From Cyclina sinensis (lineage: Eukaryota > Mollusca > Bivalvia > Venerida > Veneridae), in contig JAAONU010000016.1 in assembly GCA_012932295.1 (NCBI GenBank), forward strand, positions 46,221,241 through 46,285,240: DNA of 64,000 nucleotides. Reading direction: 5' to 3'. Below are positions 43,539-57,672 of this stretch, in pieces; the stretch's first letter is position 1; every line of letters starts with the position of its first letter. The notes beneath the pieces are model-generated. The model ran no database searches. It saw only the letters and a program-made list of their open reading frames with translations, and had not been told where the DNA came from. The position numbers and the translations under genes are program-made.

Positions 43539-46466
43539 AAGAAGCAATTTATTTTTAGTGTTTTTAATCGTTTATTATTTTTTTTTATTTTGTATTGTTT
43601 CTTTTCTTTTTCATTTCGTAGACAGTATAGTTGCTCTGTGTTTTATCACTTCTTTTTGAAATGTGGTTATTTTTCATGCATGTGTTCCCTGTTATTTTGA
43701 CCATTTACTAACTTTTTTTGTACAAAAAACAACAACAACAACAAAAAAGAAAACTTTTTTTGTACACATTTTTTTTTTTACTTATTATTTTGTTCAATAA
43801 TGTATCTTACCATGTAGACGCGCTTAGAATATTCAGACACAAGCATCAGTACTGAAACTGAAATTTGTCATTTATCTAACCTGGACTACAAGTAGAATAA
43901 AATCATGATAAACGATGTCATTATTTCTCTAATGTTTCTTAACTGCTGTCTAGGGAAGGTTCCATATCAGCTTACAGCTTTAACTACTTCTGCCCACCCA
44001 TAAATTGTGTCATTCTGACAAGACATGCTTTACTACAAATAACGTGTTTTTGTATTCCTGTCGCGACTTCGGTTTCCAGTTAAATGTCCCCGGATATGGA
44101 AACAGACAGTAAATTAACAATAAAATGTCAGTACAGACATTTCGCATACGTCACGCACTAGGAGTTTTTCATATTGAATTTTATAGACTTGTTTTTACTC
44201 CAAGAAAACCATGGAAATCTAATCTCCATGCAACATATTTTTTTTCATTAAGACACGTCTATAGATCCCTGATTGTTTATTGATGATCGGAAACCACAAA
44301 GAGGATTCCAATATTCCATATATGGTGATTTATAATGGTCGGTGATCATAAACAAGGAATAAAAAATATCCTTTACTGATGATATCTATCTATCACTGAC
44401 GTAAAACTGATGTCTTCTATTGCTTCTGTAATTAGTTTCCGGCTGAATCGGGAGTCCTCGCGTAGGGTTGTAAGAGTTTTGCGCATATATACAGTTATCT
44501 ACTTTTTTACCAAAGATTACGTTGATGATATTTTTTTAAATCATTTGACGTCAATGCTTAAGTAATTTCTCCTGCAATATAGTCAGATAAAACATTGTGC
44601 ATGTTCATTTTTCTTCTAATCAAAATTTAGTACAAGCGTCTTTTTTTCTAAACGCAAATTGCAGTTGTTCGCTACAATTTCAATACAAACTGACTGTTCG
44701 ATAAACGTAACACGGAAGGTCAATATGTGATTTCCATCTTTACAATAGAAAAGCACTGTCCACATATAAAAAGTGAACGAAAACCATGACACGTTTGCAA
44801 CAGACACAAACATCAAGGGTAAAGTGTGACCTTGGCGTTTCTTTTTCTGAAAAAAAGCAGACGACGTAATTAGAAAATTTGGCAAATTTCGCAGACGCAG
44901 AACTAGTGATCTGCATCCGAATGTTGAGATTTAAAGGGATTTTCTCACAGTTATAATGCATTCGTAGGCGACTAGACACATACACAATATTAGTTTCTCC
45001 TTACTTCCGAAAGCCATGGTGTTGAAATGGGTGATGGTGATAGTACATTAGCCGTAATGAAACTTTATAACCAGCCTCAACCTTTTTTATTCACATAACA
45101 TGGATCACTCTGTCACAGTAACATCTCCTAGGAAAATATGATTTGCTATGTTTGAAAAAAAGTAGAAAATTCAAAATTACTTTTACACGCGAAATCTTTT
45201 AAACTGTTTATAGCGTGAAGTTGAATTCAAAAGAGGCATTTTTATCCTTTGGGATAACATGTAATCAATTTTACCGTACCCTATGGTACATATTTGAAAG
45301 TTAGGTAAATTAACAAAGAGATTGATTCCGAAATAAGAACAATTTTAATCGAGAATTAGAAGATTTGTAACTCATTTCAATCTTCTCAGCATCGCTGTAT
45401 TTCCCAGAAGAATTATCAACTTCTACAGATGGTATATATTTTGAGATGCTAGAATGTAAGAGAAAACAAATATGAAATTAGTTATCTCCCCTTGATATTA
45501 TACTGATGTATACATTATTGTTAAGGCGCTTTTCGTGCATACATAAGAAAGGGGTCAGGTTAGGTCTCTCTAGTCTGCTTTTATACAATTCTAATATTTT
45601 ATTAAGTTTTTGTTAAGATAATTATAACTAGTTATTTCTTGTTTCATTATTTTAACTTAGGTTAAAACAAGAAGATATGGTCACTACATTTATACGGAAT
45701 GCTTTCAGTTGTCATTTTATGTTTCAGTTTGGTTTCAGGTAACTAGGGCCTGTATTTGAAAAAAAAAAAAAAATCTGAATTAATTTTATGTGATTTTCCG
45801 GGTACATAGGGTACCGATTTCATTTTGTTAGCTTTAGTGATTAATTACATACAGCGGTTTTGACAATATTATATCAAAATACAAAAAAAAAAAAAAACAA
45901 GAACTCCAAATCTTCACCGATTAACCTAAACTGATTTGGTACAAGATTTTCAAATTTTATAGGAACATGAGAAAATAAGCTTCGAGCCAAGGCAAACAAA
46001 AAACAAAAACAAAAAACAAAAAAAAAATACAAAAAAAAAATACAATCACTAGAAACTGCTTAATTAAAACATCACGTGTACTTTGCAGCTGCAATAATGT
46101 TAAAAGGACACTGACAATATTGATTGACAGAAAACTAAAAGAAAAAAATATCAATCGGGGTTCAGAATTTGTTACACGTCAGTTACAGCCATTATTGAAT
46201 GTGTTAGACTGTCAGGTCGAATGTTAGTGAGATATCACATAAAATAATCGGTAGCAACCTTCAGCAGACAATAATGATTACTCTTCATTAGCCATGATTG
46301 TTTACCTCCCAGTCACCCTCAAGTGTTATGTAACTACATATCTTAAGTGCTTTAATAATATAAACATATGATTGTTTGTTTTTTTTCGATCGCGGAAGAG
46401 ACTTAACGCTTAAAAACCAGGTGCATTTTCAATACGTTTAAAATTAACAACACACCATGTCTCTTT
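43539..46466. other. AT-rich non-coding DNA with homopolymer tracts
   Basis: A-rich tracts lie at about 45760-45773, 45882-45897 and 46000-46040. Small minus-strand frames at 44616-44985 lack any recognisable domain. Confidence 0.4.
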
Positions 46467-46513
46467 TATTGTAAACACTTTATTGTAAACACTTTATTGT
46501 AAACACTTTATAC
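46467..46513 (+). repeat. 15-bp repeat, three copies
   Basis: TTTATTGTAAACACT is repeated three times in tandem. Confidence 0.9.
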
Positions 46514-48087
46514 AGGCAGTGAAATTGTAATATTGAATTCGGTATTAAATAATAATGAATAGTTTTATATTTAACTCCGTCATCATAGACATATCAACAT
46601 TTAAGCTGGTAGTATAATAACTTTGCAATTTAAGAGAAAAGGTGCCATTAAACTGCTAGGGAGTGATGTGTCTGATGTCTAATTTCCAAAACAGACAATA
46701 TCATATTCTAAAAGATGACATATGAAGTAATTCAAGTGTTAAATGATTCGCAAATGTCATGAACCATTATAATAAACAAATTACTTTTGTTGAAGAGGAA
46801 AAATATTGGTGAAAAATTGGTTATTGATTTCAATATAAGGCCAATATTTGACCACCGGGTGTGAAATATAAATCATGTGTAAATATCGTTTTCAATAGCC
46901 TGATTTCTACCAAAGAAGTCAAAATATTTCCACAGTGTATTATTTATATAGCTGTTAAAAAAGTCTTTGATCAGTTCAAGTTGCCGTAAAAAGTTCATAC
47001 CACTAAAACATATGGCAAGGATAGATTCAGTCACATATAATTATCATCTGAATATACAAAATATACGTTTTTGTTATTTTGACTATGAGAAAGAAATATT
47101 TGAAGTAAATTACATCTTCCTGTAAATCTTCGTTTTATTGTTTCCCCTTATATAATGTCATTAACCACTAACTCCATTTGTTTATATACGATTTCGGTAT
47201 GCAAAAATCATAATTCATTTTTATTTGTATTCTGAATAATCTCCAGATATATTATGGTAAAAAACATTAATCTCATTTTTGAGAAATCCCTTCATAATCA
47301 GTTCCTGGCATTATTCAAATATAATAGATACCAGATTGTCAAATGTCGGTTTTAACATAAAAAACAAACGTTTTTTCCATAACAACCAAATACACAAAAT
47401 TAGTTTTAAAAGTGTACCTTTTCGTAACTGTTCGATTTTTATCCAAATCTGCAACAAATATTTGTAACAGAATTATCTAAATCACTAAAATTTTCGTGTA
47501 AAACTATCCCCAACCTCTATCTACATCACTGTATTGCCGACAACCTCTGTTTAACTGATTGGACACCGCGGTACACTTGTATCGTGTGCCCTGTCTTTTT
47601 CGCTCGAATCAATCAGTATAACATCTAGAAGGTTTTTCCTCCAATAAACTAATCAATACTATTTAATGAAAGGCATGTTTAGGCGATTGGTAAAGTCCCT
47701 TGATAACTTCTGTATTTCAATAGCCCCCATTTATACCGGAGTTTTATTGCAGAGGTCCGGTGACCAGTTTTGAAAGAAAGGATCGACGATTAATTCATCA
47801 AAAGTAAGCGACACATCTGAAATCTATTATGGAGATGAAAGGAAGGATTATTGCTTGCGTTAGATAACATTCAAATATGATACAAAATCTTAGATTGGAG
47901 AAATATTTGTCAATAAATTATGAAAAGAGATATTTGTGCTTGGTTTAACTTGTAAGTCTTTACAATCTTAATGATTTTGAATCCCTATGGTGAGCTAGCA
48001 GCGACTAAAATTGCTTAATTTAGAGACAATAGTTCGAAGTGGAGGTACACTGAATAACAATTTAAACATTGCAAAATAGTACATTGT

Positions 48088-48090
<3 letters not shown>
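46514..48090. other. AT-rich non-coding DNA
   Basis: Nothing recognisable. Confidence 0.4.

Positions 48091-48118
<28 letters not shown>
48091..48118 (+). repeat. (GA)n microsatellite, about 14 units
   Basis: Pure GA dinucleotide run. Confidence 0.95.
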
Positions 48119-48122
<4 letters not shown>

Positions 48123-48960
48123 GACCACATTAAGCATTTAAAGCAAAATTAAATAAATTAGTGAATACAAAGGTATTATAATTGTCAACTGTGGCTGGAA
48201 TATTTTCAATTAAATTATATGCGTGTATACTTGTAATGAATTATATTATTCGTTTATTATAGATCACTGAGAGATTTTTCCTTGACCTCGAAGATCTTCA
48301 GCTTTCTTATATTAACTGCATGTCGGCGAATAATAGACGGGAGAGGAAAATCAATGTTTTGATATTCCGATCTCTCTCTAATACAATTTGCATCAAACAA
48401 GAATCCAGTGATTTACTTGGAAGCATCACGCGAAACAGTCATGAATACAAACAAAACATTGGATAAAAAAATATTAAACACGACAATATCTAAATAAAAT
48501 TCAGAATTGATTTATGAGAAATGAGATAATTTTCTTCAGTAACGTGTTTTGTCCAAATACGAAGATCAACACCAAGCCCCGCTTATGATCGCTGCCTTTC
48601 GTATTATTTCTAAGATTTTTCACTGTATATTTTACGAGAGATACAAACGTTTTAGTCGATAAATAAATAACAGCATATTTTGTTTTAGATTAAGTTAAAT
48701 ATTTTCTAAATATTTTCTAAATATTTCCGATGATGGTTTGAATCGTATATTATAAGCTTGAGAGGTTTTGTAAAATTAATTTGATATACGGTTGTTTTTC
48801 AATGTAATAGCAAACATATTTGCTAGTGCTGAAACATTTAGGTATAACAATTCCGTATTGCCGTAACATTAAAATAAATTGTATTTTCTACTGGACGTAG
48901 AATTCTGCACATTGAAATGTGTATATCTCTAAATGTTCAAAATTACATAAAGAGTATATG
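48119..48960. other. AT-rich non-coding DNA
   Basis: Nothing recognisable. A small direct repeat of TATTTTCTAAA lies at about 48700-48722. Confidence 0.4.
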
Positions 48961-48974
48961 TTGATGTCTTTACA

Positions 48975-49285
48975 GAGGACAGACCTATCGCTCATTGTCT
49001 GTGATGCATCCATACCAGACTCAGCATCGGGCAGTCATTTGATAAGTAATTGTTTCAGTGCAGGGTCGATAACTGACCAGATATCTGATGTCTTAATGGT
49101 TATTTCTAAGTCACAGATATCAGTGGCAGGGCAGTCTGCATTAGCTTCTAACTCATTAGTTTCTAAAGATGTACTTGATTGGATTTCAAATAAGTCTGCG
49201 GACTGCCGGATTGCTTACTTATCATATGCATGCTCCATTTTGCATTGGCCTCATCTTATATGTGGAATTCTTGGCTGATAAAGGT
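48975..49285 (-). pseudogene. Coding-like patch of unknown origin
   Basis: This patch is visibly richer in G and C than its surroundings. On the minus strand 59 codons from 49214 to a TGA at 49035-49037 are open without an ATG. The reading is balanced and acidic (SSTSLETNELEANADCPATD, then SDIWSVIDPALKQLLIK) and continues past the stop as LPDAESGMDASQTMSD. Upstream, another frame reads STYKMRPMQNGAC. The plus strand also has a 119-codon frame (48919-49278). I favour a decayed minus-strand coding fragment, but the family is not recognised and the strand is not certain. Confidence 0.3.
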
Positions 49286-49994
49286 GAATATAACTTTCGT
49301 TGCTTGTTTTTATTTTCACAAAAGATATTAAAAGCACATTCGAATCTTACAATATATATATGCAAGCACAGACAGACGTGTAGCTAAACATGGATTAGAC
49401 GGATTAAATAACTTGTATGAATATGCGTCATTTTGGATCTCTTCCAATGTTTCGTGTCCTAGAATTTTTTCCAAAGTAATCCATGAAATTATTTGAACGC
49501 GAGATACCACAAGCAAATCACATAACTGTTTTGCAGCTAGCAATTTGGATAATTCTGTTGAACTAGCATACTGATATTCACTAATTTGTGTTAAACGCGC
49601 GTTGACTTCAGGCCAATTTTCAGAACTTACCTTTTTTTACTTTTATGGATTAAATCTAAAATGATACCTTTTTGTTTATGAACACTGAACATGTTTGGGT
49701 ATACGACATATTTTAGTTTTGCAGTCAAATTATTGACAACAAAATAACTAAAGCTCACTAAGAGGCAGTAGGATAGATATTTGGTTCAAATATAATTTTA
49801 AGAACTATTTCCTGTATTCAGAGACTTTCAATAACTCAACCCCGACTATGGAAGGGACTAGGAGAAGAGACTAGGAATGCTCCTTCATAAGTCCTTTCTC
49901 GTGAACCCACCCTCGTTCCCGATATTGCGCTATAAGGAATACTATTCTTATTATAACGACGCACACTATATTACATGCAGTTAGAATAAACCGC
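49286..49994. other. Non-coding DNA
   Basis: Nothing recognisable. Minus-strand frame 49328-49543 (71 codons) has no known domain. Confidence 0.35.
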
Positions 49995-50255
49995 GTAATA
50001 GGAGATCACAATGTAGCCTTTGGCCTTCTGCTTGTACAAATAAGTAACAGTGGCATCGACTTGTAAATGGTTATTAATTAATGAGATTACTTGACGTTTC
50101 ACATGCAACGATATAATTCGCTGAGTGCAAGGAAATCACAATATAGCCATCGGGCATAAAGCTGATTAGAGTTATAAGGAAAGGCATCGTGTCGTAAATT
50201 GATACTAATAAATGAAATTGACTGCACCTATTTGGTGATTCTATGGAAAGATACT
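49995..50255 (+). repeat. 130-bp diverged tandem duplication, two copies
   Basis: GGAGATCACAATGTAGCC (50001) and GGAAATCACAATATAGCC (50131) start two units that also share GGCATCG, TTGTAAATGGTTATTAATTA-like and ATGAGATTAC/ATGAAATTGAC strings. Confidence 0.75.
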
Positions 50256-50568
50256 GACAGTTTATTATTATTATTTTTTGTTTTTTAGAAATTTGGGTAC
50301 ATTTGTAATGATGCTTCATGAAAGCTGACGGGAATAAAACATTCCATTCACTTAAATGTGATAACAATTTCTAATTGAAACCTTCAGTTGCATTTAGGAA
50401 GTACTTCATTATCGAATTAGGCGCAACACCTCTTTTATCAGTCACAAGCCTCAAAATATGGGTACCTAAATTTCTATGAATAAGAAAAATACTTAATTAT
50501 AATATATTTGATTCCATGGTTAAGTTCTCTAATTCAGCATTGTTTTGGAAAGTAATAAACTATCATTT

Positions 50569-50775
50569 CCGAAGATATGATCCGCCTCGGCTGGGAAATG
50601 ATGTTGATTTCCGAAGATATGATCCGCCTCGGCTAGGAAATGATGTTGATTTCTGAAGATATGATCCGCCTCGGCTATGAAATGATGTTGAATTCCGAAG
50701 ATATGATCCGCCTCGGCTGGGAAATGATGTTGATTTTCGAAGATATGATCCGCCTCGGCTGGGAAATGATGTAAC
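50569..50775 (-). repeat. 42-bp tandem array, five units, open on the minus strand
   Basis: GAAGATATGATCCGCCTCGG begins at 50571, 50613, 50655, 50697 and 50739, exactly 42 bases apart. On the minus strand the array lies in an 83-codon frame (50563-50814) with the 14-residue repeat SFPSRGGSYLRKST. Differences between units are few. No splice or protein evidence supports expression. Confidence 0.95.
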
Positions 50776-52019
50776 TTTAACCTGTTTTAAATGCATTAAA
50801 ACACTGCTCGACAAAACTGAGTTTCGTGAATAGTTATGCTAATATGCCTCGGACTTTCTCGTAGGGTGATTATACAGACAGCTCCCTGTTCACGTACTTG
50901 CAATAATTATAAATGACTTGTGTCAGCTAACGGATGACATGCACAAACAGTACCTTCCCCAAAATTATAAACACAACGTGTATCTTCACCGATATGACGT
51001 TTACAAAAAAAGTGTCTTCGTATAATCTGGTAAATCACAAAGAAGTTTTTGTATAATATTAGAAGTATTTACCTCAGTGTCAACGGTAAATATCATGTAG
51101 TTACATTCCTTGGTCTGAATTAAATCAGCCCGGTAGCAATTTTGGTAATAATATGGACATAGAATAAAAAGCAAATTTGTTTAATATTAAAGAAAGCATT
51201 TAGGGATTGTATAATTGCTCTTTTCTTGTATTTTCTAGTATTCTGCACCAAACGACTAATTAGTTTAACATTTTATGCAGGCAATTTTATTTCAATACGA
51301 TAGGTCTAATGACAAGTATGAGAGAATTTCGTTCACAGAAAAGTAATTGGATAGACGTACAATAACGCCAGTTATAACATAAAAGATTCCCGCCTGATTC
51401 AAATTACAGGTATACATTAAATAAAAACCTAAACACGGTCATTAAAATTATTTTACAAAATACCACCTTTTGTTTGCTTGCGGCTAATGCATAATTTGAT
51501 GTAAACAGTTGTAGGAGGTAGGTGGTTGTTTTTACAACCACAGTTTTTATGCAATTTACAAAACATATGTATTGTGTTCGAAGTGCAATCGTAGAAACTG
51601 AAAAAGTAGTCCATATAATGTTTGGCTTCCATAAAGGCAAAGCACTAGCCTGTTGGACAAACATATTGGAAGGTCGTCTAAATTACTGTCCATATATGAC
51701 ATTCTGAGTGATTGACTTTGCAAATTATATAGCAGGATTATTTAATCGTCTATAAATCTGATAGATACATTATGGTTTTTACCTGATTAGCGGGTAAATA
51801 GATACATGTATTACTTATAGGCCGTCCGTCTCAAATAGATCAATGGGTTAAAGGGTTGAAGGTTAGATGAGTTTTAAAAACTAACACTTGAAAATAATTC
51901 CAAACTGAAAAGATCTTTCCATATTTGGAATGCTAAATGGCCGATAGAATTGCTGAGAAATTAGCGCATATCCTTTTTGTCAAACTTTCATTCGAAAAGA
52001 AACACCTTAGAAGTGAAAT
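50776..52019. other. AT-rich non-coding DNA
   Basis: Overlapping frames on both strands at 51404-51707 are uninformative. No gene recognised. Confidence 0.4.
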
Positions 52020-52024
52020 GTAAA

Positions 52025-52110
52025 AATGAATAAATAAATATCTGAAGAATGCAGAATGAATAAATAAATAAATAAATAAATAAATAAATATCTGAAGAAT
52101 GCAGAATGCT
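52025..52110 (+). repeat. (AAAT)n microsatellite with duplicated flank
   Basis: AATAAATAAATAAATA runs sit on both sides of a duplicated ATATCTGAAGAATGCAGAAT. Confidence 0.95.
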
Positions 52111-53819
52111 TGTTCATCGTTCGCCACTACTTAGTTTGATTTAAACTTAACAATATATTGATCACTTCTCATGTACCTTGATGACTGATTCAATATGAAA
52201 TAATATTTTCTGTCTTTTGAACAGCGCCTAAATTCTTTTACCGGTATGCAGACGATACTTGAGATTAAAGTAAAGCATATTTACATCTAATCTGAAACTT
52301 CGGATGATTTTTTGTGTGCCCACTCACATTTCGATGTCACATTGTGCTCAAAAAGTAACTATTTGTCAGTACATTCCAGACTGTTTTAAGCTTTTAGTGG
52401 GATGGAAGATATTTTGAAGCTAATATAGGTTCGATTTGTTTCAAAAACAGTCTCGAACGCTGATTTTAGATTAAGAAGCTGATGAAAGACATTTATTTTT
52501 CGTTGAAGCCATTAAACGCATGAACCAGTTGATTAATTAAGTTGATGTACTTCGTTCAGGAAAGTTTTATAGGGAACAGAAATCCTCTAAGCTGATCAAT
52601 ATAACAAATTATCTAAACAATGGACTACTGAATTTAAAATATTTTACGTTAGTATGCTGTTTTTTTTATTAGGGACCTTCAAGAATTCCTTTTTTGTCAC
52701 TTTCTGCAGCGTGATTATTTGTGTGATCGCTTGTTCTACTTTCTGGTGACTGATGTTTGATGACTTTTGTGCTGTACACACACTACTACTTATTTCTTTC
52801 AATTATTTTTGTTGATTACATATCACATGGTCCAAATCGTAAAGTAATCAAGGTTTTAATTAACAGATTTGGTCCGGGGCTCAATATAAATTCGTCAATG
52901 AACAAGCATACACATTTTCAGGAACTATAACAAAAGAAATTTTATACAGAAACTCTAAAATACTGAAGACCTTACAACATTTAAACAAACACAACACTGC
53001 TTTTCTCTCTATTAGTCTGCAACGGAAATGCATTACCCTAGAAAAAAAGAAGCAACAATTCTGAAACTGAAAATATAAATCCCGTATCAGACACGTTAAA
53101 TAGGAATTTACGAAATAGAATAATTGATCCATATATCAGCAGGAACTTTTAATATTTCTGTCTTAAGGCGCAGAAGAGGAACACATGCAGTTATTTTCCA
53201 TTGAAGTCGACAATAAATTCATTGGCAAGCCGAAGCAAGTAGATCTCGAGGCTTTTATTTTACAAGTACTTTGAGGGACAGACTTCTGCTGCTTTCTAAT
53301 GGCATTTTCAAGTTAACAGTGAAGAATTACATACAACGTAAATTGCTTCCTGGTGATAATCTAATTTAGGATTTGTAAGATTAATTATAAACTCTTCGAT
53401 ATTGTTTTTACTTTATTTTTTTTCTCAATAAATTAGACTTCTGAAATACCTGATATGGATTAGGCAGCGTTTTTGCCCTCAAACCATTTCTTATCGCAAA
53501 TTATATGCTTGAAGGAGGATGCTTAATTTTGTTTGACATTTTGTATGTGAAACTTTTCCACCTTTTGCCTGCAAGTGTACATCTTTATGTTAACTGGGAT
53601 GCGGGTAGATCAGCAAGGACAGATCTAGTAATGTTAATGGCATCAACATTCCCTATTTCCCCTTAATTCTAGTGAAAATAATGTTTCACATTTTGCACTT
53701 GAAGTTTATTCGCTTTAGAATTATAATCTTACATATAAAAAAAACCAAAACCTATCTATAGAACATATTTTCAATTATAAGGGAATAATAAACCTGAAAT
53801 AAAGGTTAAGTCGGTCATT
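52111..53819. other. AT-rich non-coding DNA
   Basis: No gene or repeat recognised. Confidence 0.4.
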
Positions 53820-54385
53820 CATTTCATGTCCGCTCCATATCTCTTGACGCAATAAATGATATGTAATTACTTTATAACAATATTTAGTATCAGCACATGG
53901 TGGACAAATTGTATAAATTGATTGGCTCAATCTGTCAAAGATCATGGCTACTTCTAAGATCACAAGATGCGTCCGCCCCGGTTTGGTGTCCCCTTCATAC
54001 CGCTTGAACGCCGTGAAGGATTTTGAAGTGACTTGATAGAAATATTATGTATAGCTACATAATAGACAGAACAAGTGATTTTGCGTCTGTCTGTCCCTCT
54101 CCCTCGCCCCATTTTATGTTTTGAATAACTTAGAAATATTAAGTAAAGGCACATGATGAGCAGAAAGTATAGTTTGATTGATTCGGTTTAAGGTAAAGTT
54201 TTCACGTAAGATCAAAAGTTTCTGACTGCTCCATATCTCTTGAACTGTTTGAAAGATTTTGAAATTATTTGACAATTTCTTTTATAGCAAGGTGTTGGCC
54301 AAAAGGTATGGTGTGGTTGACTTTTATCCAAGTTCCAGGTCAGACTTGAGATCAAAAGGTACCTTGTACCCACTCACAGCTACAT
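53820..54385 (+). repeat. Decayed tandem-core element
   Basis: GTCCGCTCCATATCTCTTGA (about 53829), CCGCTTGAACGCCGTGAAGG (about 54000) and CTGCTCCATATCTCTTGAAC (about 54225) with ATTTTGAA.T.A.TTGA continuations look like three diverged units of the kind found in the elements above. Ends not identified. Confidence 0.5.
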
Positions 54386-55440
54386 TTTGACGAGTATAAG
54401 GAACAAGTATTTGCGCCTATATGTACATATGTAAACGATATAGCATTCTCCAGTAGCAAAATTTTATAAACCTTCACTTATAATATAATTATGTTGATTT
54501 TACCTTAAATCTATTTATACCAGACAGCACGCCAGTGAACCCTGCGTGTTTTTCTGTCTGTTAACGACCTTCGGGGATATTATAGTGTGACAACTCCTGT
54601 TTCATATATTTTTAAGATTGTTTTTATCTAAGTATACTAAACTTGTCGTACATATTTTCTTACAATGCAATCTAAATAATGCAAGTTCCATTTTCCTACA
54701 AGCAAACCTCTAGGGGAACGAAACAACTTGTTTGATACAGCATTTCATGTGATTATGATCTGACATGAGGATAGCTTGTACATTTAGCCAACACAGTATG
54801 TTTCAGCTATCTCGATATGTTTTCAATATATAACAGATAATGTAACACTGCGTCCCACAATGGGAGGTTCGTTTAGACATATTGGATTATTTGTGACATC
54901 TGTCGCTAAGTTGAATCAAAAACATAACTGTTGTGAAAGCAAAGGCAATATTCCGAGGTGGTCAACATTAATACAGACAAGATATTTCCCTTGTGCTTTG
55001 TCACTATAGCGAAAGTAAAAGAAACGTATAATTACAGGAGGGCGGTTTATTGTTTTTGAGCCGAACTTTCTAAATTATAGTATGCTTCAGTTTCGACACC
55101 AATTCAGTATATACTGTCATGGGTAAAATAATACTAAAGATTAGATTTCCTAGATTTTAACAGTTTTCAAATGCAAGTAAGCGTTGCGTTTGATCAACAT
55201 TCAACAAAACGATAGTTTGCAAGAGTGTGTGTGCAATAATAAGACATTTTGGATTCATCAAAACAGTCAATAGTTATTGCAGACCTCTCCACAGTGTTGG
55301 GTTTAATTGCTGGCGGCATCCATTTTTGCGTATCAAATTTTAGTTAATGATCTCATATTTAGCCTAAAATCATGAAAACCAGTCTACAAAGATAGTTATG
55401 CGCATGCTCCGAATCATAATACGAAATTATTTAAACGAAA
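54386..55440. other. AT-rich non-coding DNA
   Basis: The only point of note is a GTTCGTTTAGACAT stretch near 54868 that recurs near 60287. Confidence 0.35.
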
Positions 55441-55449
55441 CCAAAACTT

Positions 55450-55510
55450 AACATCGCGTCAAAACGGCCCATGGTTAAAACGGCCATAGTTAAAACGGCC
55501 CATTATTGAA
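55450..55510 (+). repeat. GTTAAAACGGCC short repeat, three copies
   Basis: AAAACGGCCCATG, TTAAAACGGCCATAG and TTAAAACGGCCCATT follow each other with a 17-19-base spacing. Confidence 0.8.
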
Positions 55511-57672
55511 CAGAACGTACAGAATAATTTTGTATTCCCTTAACTTAACACAAAAAATAAAATTATAGGGATACATTTCTGATGATGCATGCTACTTTTT
55601 AAAAACTACAAATTTTAAAATGCATTTTTTCTGAGAAACTCATCAGCCTGTTGAACAAATTAATATTTAGCCATGGTCATGAAAAAATGGTAAATATTTT
55701 TTACGAATTTCAGAGCATTTTTGACAAGTCCATTTCCTCGAATTGGATCAAATTTACGCCCTTTTAATATTTAGTCCAGCTTAACAGATACTATCGCTGA
55801 TTATTTTGTAAAATATTTGGACTAAGAAATATGTAATAAAAGCTTGAAAAGGAAAACAAAACTTAATGAGCATAAAAAAGCAGCAGCTTAACATGGGAGT
55901 TCTGGTTTCAACAACTACATGCATTGTTGTAAAAGAGGGGAAATATAGCCTTAGGGGCTTATAAGAAGATCCCGAAGATTCTAAAAGGTATGAAATAAAT
56001 GAGGTTATCTTAATTTGTTTCATTTATTTAAATGATAGATACGCCACTATAAAAACATTTGGAATAACTAAATTGTAGTCAGTTTCGGTCATTTTGCCTA
56101 ATAAGGTATTAACTATAAATAATAGTTAGGTTACTAGCCTTTATAATTATTTAAATCAAAGAACGTTTAAAAAGTTCAAAATGATCTTGGAAACAAGTAG
56201 ATTCATTCTTTCAGTGACGACAGCTGCTGACATCTCTGGCTTACTTTTTAAAGGAAGCCAACTTGTGTTTAAATAGGTTAGGCGCACGAACCATTTGTCT
56301 CCTTTGGTGACAGTTTTACATCATCAATAGACATTTTTGAAAATGGTTTTCTTGATGAATTTGAAACAAACGGTATAAAGTATACACCAGAGCGAAGCGA
56401 AAATAACCTTGTTACAGTATTGTGTTATTCATAATGAATGAAACAGTATTGAAAATAAAATACACACGTATTTTCTTAACACTTTGTAAATGATCTCTTC
56501 CGAAATAAAAATTGAAAACAAAATACATATATATGCTGGAAAGGGGGACACTTATATGATCTTAGTAATCATTGTTATAGAAAATCAATCAGGTTATATG
56601 AAGTCACTTAGACGAGAATGAAACATAATTATTCCTATATTTAACTGAAGTGTCGCATAAAAACTTTAAAGTGAGGCCTGTAAATTTCTTTGCAAAGCCT
56701 GACAAAAACCGACATTATAACATCGTCTGTGAATATCAAGACACGCCCAGTTTAAATTTCATTTCAAACATTTCTTTCAATGTTACAGATTTCTTAGAAA
56801 TTCGAACGAATCCTGGCATCATTTCACTTTAATAAATAGCTTTTAGAATAAAAAAAAATATTGTAATATAGGTTAAGGCAATAAATATTTTGTTATTTTT
56901 ATTCTGTAGGATTCCATAGACCTGCATAGTCTGAGATGCATTGATATGACTTATTTGTCCAAATAAAAAGTTTTCAACAAACATATTATGCATTCCTGAT
57001 GTTTGGAACCTGAGACTTTGAAAGCTGTCTCTGTCAGTTGTTTTGTACAGTTAATAGCCAATTTAGTTGCTTTGGTACATGTTTTGGCAAAATACTGAGA
57101 AGTCTTGCATATAAAGAACGTTTGTTTCTAGTAATTGTTAATTCAATAACCTTTATGTAAGAAACTAGATTGTCTAAATAATTGACTAATACATTTCATA
57201 CTTAGAATGGAATCTGAATAAAAACATGTTTTCCCTTCTAGCAGCTCTTTAACCTGACCCGAGTACTGTAAAATTGGTCGACAAATATACTCCATTTCAA
57301 GTTATCAAAAACAACTGAAATGAACTAATCAATGACTGTAGACAACATGCTGTTGTTTCATTAGTAACTGTTTTAGCGCTTGGTCGATAATTTACAAGGT
57401 CTCTGATGCCGTAATGGCTGGAAGACACATATATCAAGCCATCGCATTAATTTCTAGTACATTGATCTTCAGACTATGTCGGGGTCAAACAAGTCTACAA
57501 AAGTTTAATAGGATTTACTTAATATTTACGTAATATCTTTTTCTACCTATCTGAATTTCATACATCATTTATTCATGAAATGATAATACAAGCCGACGGT
57601 CGCTTTTATTGCAAATAAAATTTTGTAGTTAGAATTCGGGTACCAAAAGGGTTTAAAGAAAATTCTTCGCTT
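55511..57672. other. AT-rich non-coding DNA
   Basis: Nothing recognisable; frames of 60-80 codons only. Confidence 0.4.
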
